A stretch of DNA of 64,000 nt from Pinus tabuliformis (GCA_031772625.1 CM062818.1:1283140277-1283204276), one strand, 5' to 3'. Shown: positions 10,681 through 21,869, counted from the first letter of the stretch. The notes: generated by a model from the sequence alone, not told the origin. Program-made: numbers and translations.

Positions 10681-12581
10681 GTTTTTTTTACCTTGTTGTT
10701 TGATTTGTAAACTTTAGACGGAGCCTGAAGCACGGCCAGATAGCCTTCGAAACGCTATTGCTATGCATTAGTGAAGTAGATCAAAGCCACTTCAATCCAT
10801 CTCCGGTTTGGTTTACGAACTGAACAACTTGGAGTTGGCTTTTGTCTTTTTGTGTTCATTTTTTCCTTGAGTTTGATTTTTGCTCTCTTTTCAAAGTTTG
10901 GGGATTAGCTCTTTGTTTTTGGTTTTCCTGGTTCGGTCTGGGAAGTGCCTTGATTGTTTAAAGAGTGATTGCCTTGGTTTGGGAGTTTTTGGCTTGATTG
11001 TGCCTGTTTTTTAGCTTCAGCGCGGTTTATAATAAAACAGTCGCGCTACCATTGCATAGCCCTTTCTGTTACCTCTTGATCATCACATTAATACACCAAA
11101 CAGTCGCGACGGTTCTACAAATCGGACCATCGCGGTTAAGCTGTATACTTCCGCGCTGACAACGCTTTGTTGCTACGCGTGGTTTCTGATCAGCGCATTG
11201 TTGCTGTGTATCACCCGCACTGATACCTGTAGAATTGAATTTCTTCAATTCTGCCTCCTGAGCCTGTTGGTTTTTCTATCCCCTGCTGTTTTCACTTGCT
11301 TTATGACTTGATTTTCATTGTCTGAAGATTGAAGAACTTTCTTGTGAAGTCTTGTTGAGCGAATCTTGCTTTTTGTGTCTTGTGACCTAGTTTTGTCATT
11401 CCAATTTCTTTGGATCAGCTTTGCTTGGTTACTCGCTTACAAAGGTTCGTTTACTGCTTGCTTTTGGTTTTGTGAAACCTTCCTCTTTGCTTGCTTTTGC
11501 TTGGTTGTTTAGGTGATTGTTATTGAACCAATCTTCACATTGTTTCGATTACTTCTCACTACCCGGACATGGATCACAGTTGTTTGGGGTCAACCGGTTC
11601 TTTTCACATTTGTTTGTTATTATTTCTCAAAAGTTTGTTTAATGCACTTTGCCATCAACAAAAAAAATCTCTTTTGCTTTGTATTGGTTAATGAGAACTA
11701 GAAGCTTTTCATTTTGATTAATGAATAGTGATCTTAAAGAAAAGTTTGTGAATTTCCGTTAGCTGCATTAGAGAAATTGTTTATTGTTTTGTGATCATTT
11801 CGTTTGTACGAAAGCCTTCTAACTCTCTCGTAATTAGCATTCATCGAATGGAATGACATATTTTGGCATATAGTTTGCATTTAGGCGATTTTGAGAGATT
11901 TCATACGGTAGGGCCTGAAAACCGAAACCTAATTCAAGATCAACCATAAAATGAACTTAAAAATGCATTGGAACATAACGCTCACTGTTTAGAGGTCTAG
12001 GCTAGAGACGTGCTCTGGCGTCGTTAAACCTAGTCACTGTTGTTTCACATTACGGTTGGGTGATTCCTCCTTTTGTGACTCGATAGTGGTCTAGCAGGGA
12101 CTTGAGCTCACACGTACCATCGCGTATATAGGGGAGACCCCACTAGGTTATCAGCCTTTATCCACAGGAAGTCGTGTCTGCTGCCTTACAAGCCATAATG
12201 TACCGAACACAGCATTCGGGAAGATTGACTGCCGTACGGGAAGTCCTTGGTTTTCATATGACTGCCAAGGTGTATATGCAGTTTTACGGATTTGTTTGGT
12301 AAACCCTTTGCCTAGTCTCTCCAGAGTAGTCACTTTTGATCCTTTTCGGACTCCTTCAAAGAAAAGGCTCACTTGAGCAGTTTGTCACTTCGGGCTCACA
12401 AAACATTCGAAGGCGACTAGAGTCACCTTTTTGTCCTTTTCTCGACTCTTAAAACATGAAAAGGTCAAGTTGTGTCCTTGCATCTTAAAATTTATTTGCC
12501 CGCGATTAACATTACTTGGTTAGATCTTGTGTGCATTAGTTTGAGTAGGGTCCTTTATCGTTAGATTCCCTTAGGTTTTGT
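10681..12581 (+). other. Element B untranslated leader with palindromes and hairpins
   Basis: About 1.9 kb with no supported ORF. It holds CAGCGCG-type inverted repeats at about 11,015-11,240. Three hairpins at 12,341-12,464 have stems CCTTTTC/GAAAAGG, CTTCG/CGAAG and CCTTTTC/GAAAAGG around loops of GACTC-nnn-AAA type. It corresponds closely to the A2 leader at 15,797-17,547, so structure and length are conserved between two diverged elements. Confidence 0.7.
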
Positions 12582-14608
12582 TTGAAGTTTGTCATCTTGG
12601 CTGAACCGTCGACTCCCGTTCCAAGTGATCAAGGGTCTCCATCTTCTGTTGCTCCTGAGGTATCGGTTGTGAGTGATACTCTTCCTGTTATCCCGAGTAT
12701 CCAACCGATCAACTCTCGTGCTTCGGACGCCGAGGATTACGAAATTCATTGGAACCCCATCTGGGAGCCTGAAGAGGACGATATTCCTTTTACCCCCTTG
12801 GTGTTTCGTCTCCAATGTCTACCTCTCACATGGATGAGACATCTCCTAGAGTGAGTGAGACACCCGTTTTGTCGAATATCGACACTCCTATCCCGGCTAC
12901 TTCTCGGGTACCCTCATGCTATAAGTCGTTAAGGGATAATATAAATGCCAGGATCCCCACTTCGAGTACCATGTGGGACCTCCATATCACTCCCACTACG
13001 GGATATTTTGTTTCACAAGTCCACAGCACACCTGTCACTTCAGTTCCAACGAATCCAACTATTTGTGTAGCACATTCAACTCCGGTTGTTAGTGTCGTTA
13101 CCGCGTCTTCAGCTCTGAATACTGGTGCTGGTCCCCCTCACGGTCAAGTGAGTAGCGGCCAGCCAGCACACACACCCAAAGTTGTTCACCCTGCACAAAG
13201 TGCACCACCCTCTTCTGGTCTCGTTCCAGGAGGGGGGCCGTATGATCAGTATGGGCAAGCTGTTCAGGATCCGAACGCGCAAGGTCCATTCTATTATTAC
13301 GATTCTACTGGTCAGTACCTTTATCCTTCTAGACCCTTGCCTACTCAACCTATTGTTGAGGTCTCGGTACCATTATCCGTTGCTTGGAACGCCACCACTT
13401 TCCATGGGGGCCAAGCAATGCCTGCACAGCTTCAGGGACCGCCTAACCAAGGCCAGCCGTCTTATATGCAAACCCCCCAAGGGCAGCAATATTACGGCCA
13501 GTCTTACCCAGGACAACCTGGGGGCCCACAAGGACAACCCTATCAGGGACAACCTTCGGCCGCTGGTGGTCCATCTTTTACTTATCTGAATCAACCTTCT
13601 GGTTATCCGGGGCAACCTGGTACCCAGCAAGGTTACCCGTCTGGACAACCAGGACAACCTTACATCCAACAAGGTCAACCTGGTGTCCAACAAGGTTATC
13701 CCTCTGGACAAGTAGGACAAACTTATATTCAACAAGGTCAACCGGCAGTCCAACAGGGGTACCCTTCCGGGCAAGGGCGGCAGCCTTACGTACAGCAAGA
13801 CCAACCCACTGCCCAGCCTAGTCATCCTTTTGGGCAAGGGGGTCAGCCTTCCGTACCGCAGGGCCAACCCACTGCCCAACCTAGTCATCCTTCTGGATAA
13901 GCTGGTCAACCTCAAGGTCAATCGGCCGTCTAGCCCACTCAACCATCTGTTCCGCAAGGACAACCCTCGGTTGCACAAGGACAACCTGGTGCCCAGCAAG
14001 CTCATCCTTTTGGACAAACGGGTCCGTCCCAAACCCAACCAGGACAACCTGCCGGCCAGATGGTCCAAGCTTAGCCTGTTCAAGGACATCTTTCTGGGCC
14101 CCAGACTCAAATTAGTTATCAGATGCAAGGTGGGATACAATCCCAACCTTCTTACCAAGCGCAGCCTTCTTACCAGGCTCAGTATGGAGCTCAGCAACCA
14201 TATCGTTACCAGCAACCCCAGGGGCAAACACAATTTACCTCTTATCAAAATTATCAACAAATGCAGGTCACCCCTTATCAGAATTATCAGCAATAGTATG
14301 TTGCACCTGCAAGTCAAGTTGCTAATCCATGGGGTGCTGGGGGGCAGAACTAGGGTCAGCTATCTACTTATGGACAAAATGCTTATGGACAGAACCCCTA
14401 TGGGAAAAATCCCTATGGGCAGAACCCTTATGGGCCAGGCCCATCCGAACAAAGTCCATGGGGGAAACCACCACCTGGTTGGAACCCTGGTACTACCTCT
14501 CTTCCACGGCCACAAATGTCCTTCAATCCTCAGTTACCCTTCTTAGCGACATTGGAACTGCCAGATGTGTCCAAGTTGACAAATGATCCCATTCTTCATA
14601 ATCCATAT
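12582..14608 (+). pseudogene. Element B gag, N-terminal Gln/Pro/Gly-rich region
   Basis: The frame opens near 12,582 with an acidic, Pro/Ser-rich stretch, shifts by one base near 12,810, and continues from 12,815 in the main gag frame to 14,608, where A2 inserted. From about 13,612 the protein is a tandem repeat of about 21 residues (63 bp) of the type GQPxxQQGYPSGQxGQPYxQQ, four to five copies, low complexity and prion-like. A QQ/YQ-rich stretch follows. Premature TAA at 13,898, TAG near 13,931 and others sit where Gln codons are expected. The last residues before the insertion continue exactly into 24,562. The repeat region has no recognised domain; assignment to gag rests on continuity with the capsid at 24,562. 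Confidence 0.75.
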
Positions 14609-15775
14609 TGTTACACAGTAATTTGTCACTGTCTCCCTGTCAGTCTCCCTATTGTGTCAGGGTTTCAAAATAATCAACCCATGCTCTCTCAATTGGCCAA
14701 ATGACCCACTTTGCCAAAGTTTATTTCATCAGCGCGACTGTTATTAAAATATCCGCGCTGACTGGCGGCTTATAGTGTAACTGATGTGCTGCCAGCGCAG
14801 AAGCACACGGGTTTTCCACGCTAGTCGAATTTCATGAGCCAGCGCATCCTATGCTTGTATTAAGCTGCGCTGACACAACCTTCTCCATTATTAAGATGCG
14901 ATGTTAGCGCTCCAGTCCAGTTATGCACCCGCGCTGATCCTGTTTGGGCGAATTTGTTCTAACAGCCAACCTTCCAGATGACTCCAGACCTGGTTGTTGG
15001 CCTTGTGAGTATCGCCCTCCCTTCTATGGCATGTTTGTTCGTCATTTGAGCCACCTTCCTTGGAGATAAGCTCATCCTCTTGCCCTCCATGGAGGCTCCT
15101 CCTCCTATTTAAACCTCTACCATTGCCATGAGCAGCTAGTTTTGGAGTTGGAGTTTTTGGATAGTTTGGATTGTGTGGAGTTGATAGTGCTTGGATTGCT
15201 GCTAGTGTGCATTTGATAGGTAGTTGGTGTGACAAGTGTGGGATTGTTGTAAAGCTTAAGGAAGGTTGTAAAGTGTGGCTTGTGTGAGAGAGAGTTTGTC
15301 TTGGGAAATCTATCTCTAAAGGTGAATGCTTAAGAGACTTGCTGGCTGGACCCTCTTGAGAAGGATTCGACGTCAGAACATTTGGTTGTACTCTTCTCTG
15401 TTATTGATGATTAATAATAGATGACTACTATTATGGTTCCATTCTCATTTGTCCTTATGATGATTAATGTGAATTACATCCTTTCTGACTGATGTATAAT
15501 TGCTTTTATTAGATTTCACGCTTGTATTTGTATCTCTCTTCATGTGTGCAGGTATCAATTCACCAGGATCGTGAAGGATTGTGACTAGCCAAGGCGAAGG
15601 AGCGAGGACAGGGCTTCTTCATCAAACATAAGCGTTGGAATTCAATTAGGTCTTCTTTGCCTACCTTTTACTTGCCATTAGGAACTTGCGTAGTAGCATT
15701 GTGTGGTTGTTACTAGACCCGGTTTGGGCTGGTAGGGATCATCTCTGTCCGCAGAGAGGATTTACCTCCGTAACA
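14609..15775 (+). repeat. Element A2 5' LTR
   Basis: 1,167 bp, TGTTACACAG to CCGTAACA. A TATTTAAA box lies near 15,104. It differs from the 3' LTR mostly by about 25 extra bases near 15,139-15,165 (TTTGG repeats) and several CpG changes inside the palindromes. Confidence 0.96.
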
Positions 15776-15778
15776 ATT

Positions 15779-15796
15779 TGGCGACTCCGCTGGGGA
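15779..15796 (+). promoter_or_regulatory. Element A2 primer-binding site (tRNA-Arg type)
   Basis: TGGCGACTCCGCTGGGGA, the same site as in element B with one base different and a better tRNA-Arg match. Confidence 0.83.
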
Positions 15797-17547
15797 GCCG
15801 GCCTTTGTCCCTTTTCATTCATTCTTGTTTTGAGTTTGTTTGATTGCTCTCTCTTTGAAGTTTGGGGATTAGTCTGCTGTTTTTGGATTTCCTGGTTCGA
15901 TCTAGGAAGTGCTTAAATTGTTTAAAGAACCCTTGCCCTGGTTTGGGAGCTTTTTATTTGATTCTGCTTGTTTTTTTAGCCTCAGCGCGTTTTTAATTGA
16001 AACAGTCGTGCTGACATCGCTTGCCTGTTTCTTGAGTCTCGCGGTCATCGCGCTTTCTCATCAAACAGTCACAACGGTTCTGAAATCGAACCAACACGGA
16101 TAACCCTTGTCCTTCCGCGCTGACAGCGCATTGTTGCTACGCGTGGTCTCTGATCAGCGCATAGTTGCTGTGTACCACCCGCGCTGACACCTGTAGAATT
16201 GAATTTTTTCAATTCTTCCTCCTGGGCTTGTTGGTTTGGCTATTCCTTGTTCTTCTCACCTGGTTTATCACTTGTTTTTCATTGTCTGAATATTGGAGAA
16301 CTTGCTTTGGGAAGTCTTGTTGGGCAGACCTCGTTTTTGTGTCTTGTGACCTGGTTTTACCATCCTGTTTTCGCTGGATTGGCTTTGTTTAGTTGCTTGT
16401 TCACAAAGATCCATTTGTTACTTGACTTTTCTTTTGCGGGAACTTTCCTTCTTGCTTGGTTTTCATTCCACCTTGTTAGGCTTAGATCACATAGCCTTTT
16501 CAAGCTTTTGTTTTCCTTTGATTTGGAGAACTGTTGTAGTGTTTTGGGATTTTGTCGTGATTTTCATTGAGTGATTTTACTTTTGTTTGCTCGGTGTTGC
16601 TATCTCTCAAAATTCATTTTAAAGTGCATAGTGCCATTGGAAAAGAAAACAAACTAGTACCTTTTGCGTTCAATAGTTAATGGGAAAAAGAGCATTTTAT
16701 TGATTTGTGTTCTCAAAAAGAAAAGTTTTATTTCATCGCCATTAGCTGCATTAGGTTGTTTGTTTGATTGCGTTTGTCTTGTTTGATTGAAAATTCTTAA
16801 CCCTCTCATAGTTAGAGTTCATCGAACGAAATGGTATCCTTTGGCATGTAGTTTGCATCTAAGCAATTGTGAGAGATCATACGGTAGGACCTGAAACTGA
16901 AACTTAATTCAAGATCAACCATAAAATAAACTGAATGAACATAAAAACGCATTGGAACATAACGCTCATATTGTAGAGGTCTAGGCTAGAGATGTGCTCC
17001 GGCGTCGTTAAACCTAGTCACCGTTGTTTCACATTATGGTTGGGTGATTCCTCCTCTTGTGACTCGATAGTGGTCTAGCACGGATTTGAGCTCCCACGTA
17101 CCGTCGCATATATAGGGGAGACCCCACTAGGTTATCGACCTTGATCCCTAGGAAGCCGAGTCTGCCGCCTTGCGAACCGTAACGCACCGAACACAACATT
17201 CGGGAAGATTGACCGCAGTACGTAAAGTCCTTGGTTCTCATATGATCGCCAAGGTGTATAAGCGGTTTTACGGATTGCCTGGTAAACCCTTTGCCTAGAA
17301 GTCTCCAGAGTTGTCACTTTTGATCCTTTTCAGACTCCCTAAATGAAAAGGTGCCAGTGAGCATCTTGTCACTTCATGTTCATTAAATATTCGAAGGAGA
17401 CTAGAGTCATCTTTTGTCCTTTTCTTGACTCTTAAAACATGAAAAGGTCAAGTTGTGTCTATGCGTCTTAAAATTAATTCGGCCACGATAACATTACCTG
17501 GTTAGATCTTGTGTGCGTTAGCTTGAGTAGGTTTCTTTTCGTTCGCG
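15797..17547 (+). other. Element A2 untranslated leader with palindromes and hairpins
   Basis: About 1.75 kb colinear with the B leader. CAGCGCG/CGTGCTG palindromes occur at about 15,983-16,200. Hairpins near 17,316-17,450 have CCTTTTC/GAAAAGG stems enclosing GACTCCCTAAA and GACTCTTAAAA loops, flanked by a longer-range AGTCTCC/GGAGACT pairing. Short ORFs here are not conserved in B and I do not support them. Confidence 0.7.
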
Positions 17548-19260
17548 ATGGCAACTTTTCCGGGGTTCACTAACCCAGGTTCCCCTCCTGATGGGAATCT
17601 AGGTCATTTCCCTCCTCTTGGGAACGTTGGTGCTCCGTATATGGCAACGTTGTCCCTACCAGGGTTAACTGTTGGGTTGCCTATTTGGTTGTTTTCAACC
17701 TCTTTGGTCCCTACCGTATCGGCTGTTAGTCCATCAGTCCCTCCACCTGAACAACATCATGTTGATCCTAAGGTGGATCTCTCCCCTTCGACGCCTACTT
17801 CTACGTCTTCCTCTTGTACTTCGCCTGGTGAAACTCTCGATGCAAGTAACCAGGTGGCTAAAAAGAAGAAGAAGAAGACTAAGAAGAAGAAGTCCCCTAA
17901 GGGAGAGCCTACACGCGCTGTCCCCCCCTCAAGTCCAGCTATCCCCTACACTACATCTGAGATAGGGCCACCTTCTGCTCCTCTGCGGAAGGTTAAGTTT
18001 CCTTGTCGATTATGCAAGGACGACCATCTTCTTCGCGATTGTCCTGGCATTCCCCGGGTATTAGAAGTCTGGTCACATGATCCGGCCCGCCCTTCATCAT
18101 CCACTGAAGATCATGGCGATGCTTCCTCCTCAGTTGGGAATGGTAAGGAGACAGGGAAGTTTCGAATCCCCTGTAAACTTTGTGAAGGCAATCATCCCCT
18201 CCACCTTTGCCCATTAATGGATAAAGCCTCCGTTGTCTTGGAAAGTCTTACAGCTCCTTTAAACCAATTTCCCGCTGGTTATCAACGTCTTTCTACAGCT
18301 GTAGATCGCGCCCCTGCTGACAAAGAGATTGCTTCGGATTCCTCTCTTGTCCAGGCCCCTCTTCCCGAACCTAGCTGTCCCCAGCCTGTTCCAGACCCGC
18401 CGTCGGTCGGAAAGGGTGTTGATTCGAGTTCACCTCCTCTCGATCACTCTGTTTCGGAAGAGCAAAATTCCCATGTTCTTCTCGTCTCATCAAATTCTCC
18501 GGAGCCTGATAATGGTTTTCCCATCCCAACCTCTCCGGAGAATTCAGATTCGGTTCTTTCTGAACAGGGGGGCGACCATATGGTTCCCCCACCAAGTAGT
18601 TCGGTTATTTCCTTCGATTGGAGTCGTTTGACTACCCCTCCCCTTCCATCCCACGTGCCTTTCTGGGTCACCGCCTATGCCTGCAATAAGGCGCTGCCTG
18701 GCACCGTGTTAGATGAAGGAGCATCGGTTAGTCTTATGCTCGTTACTACTTGGCGAGCTTTGGGTTCCCCATCACTTGTACCTGTCGCACCGCATCTCAC
18801 CGCGTTTGACGGAGGAACAAGTCAGCCATTAGGGATCCTTCCAAAGGTTACTATTACTTTGGGGGGAAAGACTGTCTATATAGACGTCTCAGTTACCCAA
18901 GGTTCTTTAGACTTTAGTCTTCTCCTTGGTCGTGATTATGTGTATGCCATGGGAGCCCTTGTTTCTTCACTTTTCCGTGTGGTTTGCTTTCCACACGATG
19001 GAAGAATACTGATGTTCAATCAATTATCGTTCGTTCGTCCACAAGCCCCTCCGGCGCACTCATCCTTCCCTCCTGGCTTTCATCCACAAGTTGCATCTGC
19101 CTCACCGCAAATCAACTACGTGGCCACCTACCCCGTGCCCATACCCAGTGATGACACCATTGTTCATAGTGTCCTGGGGGCATTAGGTCCTGATTTCCAA
19201 GATGTCGGCCTTCCCTCCGGAGCCACTTTCTTGGGGGCCTCCACTTCCCATTCATTATGA
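17548..19260 (+). CDS. Intact 570-aa ORF: two zinc knuckles and a retropepsin-like domain (element A2)
   Basis: The ATG at 17,548 opens an uninterrupted frame. Residues 1-100 are Pro/Ser-rich. Residues 105-116 are almost all Lys and could bind nucleic acid or act as a nuclear signal. Zinc knuckles of form CX2CX3HX4C lie at C153-C165 and C209-C221. A Pro/Ser linker follows. Residues 370-490 match the protease region of element B (25,960-26,360), with active-site motif DEGAS at 389 and a LLLGRD segment near 463. There is no capsid, RT or integrase. The likely role is a nucleocapsid-protease protein that works with particles supplied by an autonomous Tat element. DEGAS in place of the usual D-S/T-G-A is shared with B, so it is a lineage trait rather than damage. 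No function has been shown. Confidence 0.85.
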   Translation: MATFPGFTNPGSPPDGNLGHFPPLGNVGAPYMATLSLPGLTVGLPIWLFSTSLVPTVSAVSPSVPPPEQHHVDPKVDLSPSTPTSTSSSCTSPGETLDASNQVAKKKKKKTKKKKSPKGEPTRAVPPSSPAIPYTTSEIGPPSAPLRKVKFPCRLCKDDHLLRDCPGIPRVLEVWSHDPARPSSSTEDHGDASSSVGNGKETGKFRIPCKLCEGNHPLHLCPLMDKASVVLESLTAPLNQFPAGYQRLSTAVDRAPADKEIASDSSLVQAPLPEPSCPQPVPDPPSVGKGVDSSSPPLDHSVSEEQNSHVLLVSSNSPEPDNGFPIPTSPENSDSVLSEQGGDHMVPPPSSSVISFDWSRLTTPPLPSHVPFWVTAYACNKALPGTVLDEGASVSLMLVTTWRALGSPSLVPVAPHLTAFDGGTSQPLGILPKVTITLGGKTVYIDVSVTQGSLDFSLLLGRDYVYAMGALVSSLFRVVCFPHDGRILMFNQLSFVRPQAPPAHSSFPPGFHPQVASASPQINYVATYPVPIPSDDTIVHSVLGALGPDFQDVGLPSGATFLGASTSHSL

Positions 19261-19946
19261 TGAAGTCTGGATGGAGCACAGTTCCTTGTCTTGTGTCAAG
19301 CTCGCTAAAAAATGAAACAAGGCGTCCCGAGGATAGTTTTGCTAATGTATCAACCTCGTTAAAATAATGAAACAACTTTGGATCCGAGGATAGTTCTTTT
19401 ACCTGTGTCAACCTCGTTAAAACAATGAAACACGAGCTCGTGCAATTCGAGCGCAATAACCATTATGTCAACCTTCAACCCATTTTCAATGGCCTGAAGC
19501 TTGGGGGGCATGTACCTCGAATTGAGACACGATGCTGGGGGGCATGCCCGTTTTCTTTACCATCAAGCATAGTTTGCATGTATATACGTGCCTTTAAGCT
19601 TGCATCAAAAATAAAATCCATTTTCAAAGCATAGTTTGCATACGTGATTATCATGTGTGTTTTCAAGCTTTCATAAAAATAAAATGCGTGTGTATCAATA
19701 CATTCCACCATGGGTCGTTTGTTATGCAGTAGATACATCAGATCACATGTGTGTCGAACATTTGCATAGCATATAAAAACATCATCATGTGTAAAAGATC
19801 CATCCAAAATCGGTATGCATATATATATCGTGTGGCGCACTAGGCGCTCAAAAATAAGTGTATATGTCTAACATAAAGCCGAAGTCCTCAGTACATCTGA
19901 GACGAGTGTCTCTCAAAAAACAACAGTGGAAATAAATCCTAGGTAA
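19261..19946 (+). other. 3' non-coding region of A2 with hairpin repeats and G-rich tracts
   Basis: Three tandem copies of a roughly 60-bp unit at 19,289-19,435 each carry TGTnTCA, then ACCTCGTTAAAA-like loop sequence, then TGAAACA: imperfect hairpins. Two TGGGGGGCATG tracts at about 19,502 and 19,540 resemble the polypurine tract before the 3' LTR. Sequence from about 19,828 onward matches B from about 30,325. No coding frame is supported. Confidence 0.6.
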
Positions 19947-21179
19947 CTACTGTGGTGGGTTATGCTCTCTATAACATACCACCGCCCGTGCCACCCGCCT
20001 CAAAAGGCAGTGCATCCTGGGCTCTACTCCCACTGTGTGAATCTGGGATGCTATGGGGACCTCCTCGATCCCCTGGTAGTCTGGGACTCCCTCCAGTAAA
20101 CCCTCAAGGTTGTTCACCACAACCTCAGGTGTATTGACTCCTGGAGGAGCCAGGGCCAAGACTCCATCACCCTGGGCCTCTCTCCTCGCCTCTGGAGCCA
20201 AGCCAAGGGGTCTCGCTGGTCCTACATCTGCATATCATAGCATTTATCGTCAGGCATGTACATGAAAAATCCAAAAACATTACAAAACATAAAAAATCAA
20301 AAAGAGATCGAGTGGCTTACCACCATCGTCCCACTGCTCTCCTGCAGGCAGTGGCATGTCTGGGTCACCTCTGAAATCAATCCCGGCATATGGCCAGTCC
20401 TCTACGAAGATAACCTGGCGCTCGAGCCACTCTCGGAAATAATGCCCCCATGCCACTGGGCGGCCGCCACCTCCTCGCGGCATGATATGCCCCCACCGAC
20501 TGGCCCTCGTTTCTCGGGGACCCCTGGGTGGATCAAGGGCCATATCCTGCAGCTGTAACGCCGGCACCCGCTCCATCATGAGCGGGACTAGAATGGACCC
20601 GTAACCGAACTGCTTCGACTCCCCACGTCGGCAGTTGCTCAGTTGCCTCTTCATGCTGGTAGTAACAGCTGCCGCCCAGTTGAATATGGTGGGCTGTAGA
20701 CACTCGAGAGCCAGTAGTAGATGGGTCTTTGAGGCCTCATGATTGGCCAAAGAGCCCGCTGCCCGGGTCACCATGAAGAGTATGCTCCGTAGGACGATGT
20801 CATCCACCGACGGAATGGACACCTTTCCACTCCGCGTCTTGCGTGCCGTTGGGCACACCCGAGCCATCAGCATGTCCAAGGTCTCTCCGCTAGGTCGCTG
20901 CCCCTCCAGGATGGGCATCTCACCCCGGCGGGATAACCCAGTCAAAAAATAGATATCCGTGAAATCGAACTCGATGTCACGGCCTCGGATTGTGAACTTG
21001 CCATCAATTGGGTTCCAGGCTCTAATCAGGAACTCCAGAAGATCAGGTTGCGCTCGTAGGCGTGGAGTGAGGAAGAATTTGAGAAATCCGCATGCCCGCA
21101 TGGCATTGCGGCTCCCAGCATCGGCATAAGCGGAAATATCCTCGTTATCATGGGCTCTCTCTTGCCACACAAATGCCAT
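19947..21179 (-). CDS. Antisense plant-mobile-domain-like gene of A2 (two coding exons)
   Basis: On the minus strand, exon 1 runs from ATG 21,179 to 20,321 and exon 2 from 20,227 to the TAG at 19,947. They are separated by a 93-nt intron (20,320-20,228) with GTAAG donor and TGCAG acceptor. Splicing joins the frame without a stop, giving about 380 aa. Residues 45-90 (LLEFLIRAWNP, then IEFDFTDIYFLTGLSRRGE) resemble the plant mobile domain/aminotransferase-like fold, where a Trp-Pro motif is followed by a 'DV..L.GL' helix. A Gly-rich MPRGGGG stretch lies near residue 240. It is antisense to the element and lies between the sense ORF and the 3' LTR. Extra antisense ORFs are known in Tat elements. 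An additional 5' intron is likely (21,531-21,186, see separate entry). The molecular role is unknown. Confidence 0.75.
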
Positions 21180-21185
21180 TGCGTC

Positions 21186-21531
21186 CTGCATGGCCATTAA
21201 AAAACATTAGAAGCCTGACTAATAAAGTTTATACGTTCAAAATTGAAAAAATAAATCTTTACGGCGTCAGCGCGGCTGTTTTTAAAACAGTCGCGCTGAT
21301 CATGGCAGTCTTTTGTTTTTTCCGCTGGGTCAGCGCGGAAGCACACGTGTTTTCCGCGCTGACCCGGAGGTGGTACGTGTAAAAATAAATCGATCAGCGC
21401 GGACCCGATAGGGATTTCCGCGCTGACCGAGAGCGCACCAACGCTCCAAAAATCCGCCCAAATGGCCAATTTAGACCGTTAAAAAGCTAGCAAAAGGACT
21501 CAAAATGGAGCGCAGGGAGAGGAGAACCTAC
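21186..21531 (-). other. Likely 5' intron of the A2 antisense gene, filled with GC palindromes
   Basis: Minus strand: donor TTCCAG/GTAGGTT ending at 21,531 and acceptor ATGCAG/G at 21,186. Both are kept at the matching places in B (32,033 and 31,689). Inside are three palindromes: 21,267-21,299 (16-bp stem, 1-nt loop), 21,327-21,365 (14-bp perfect stem around a CACGTG core) and 21,394-21,426 (10-bp stem plus CCC/GGG). Confidence 0.6.
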
Positions 21532-21656
21532 CTGGAACAAGTTGCAGGATGAACGGTGCTCGCACGGGATGGAATTTTCTCCGTCAACTTCGCAGCTTCT
21601 CAACGTTCTCCACAGCTCAAATGGTAACAATGGTAAAAATAGTTCATTTACCCCCC

Positions 21657-21669
21657 TATTTATGGTAAA
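21657..21669 (-). promoter_or_regulatory. Candidate TATA box of the antisense gene (A2)
   Basis: On the minus strand TTACCATAAATAG, followed by G6, lies about 125 bases upstream of the putative 5' donor. The same word is kept in B at 32,158-32,170 although the sequence around it has diverged. Confidence 0.4.
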
Positions 21670-21869
21670 AAATCTATATTTGACTATGGTAGCTCATAAA
21701 TGTGGGTTTTTGATCAATTTTTGCCATATATTTCATGCTAGTGTCGTTGTACTATGATTTCTACATGTTTTACTATGTTTTTTAACATGTCGAACAGGTT
21801 TTATGTGGGTAGTGTTCTTGTGCAGATTTTTGTCTCGGTGGAGTCATAATAGCCCTGTTCACACTTGAT

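Noticed and set aside
13373-14317. 314-codon minus-strand ORF opposite the B gag
   Set aside because: It is the shadow of a Gln/Pro/Gly repeat: CAA, CAG and CCA codons give few stops on the opposite strand. It has repeats of Leu/Arg/Gly only, and A2 has no counterpart.
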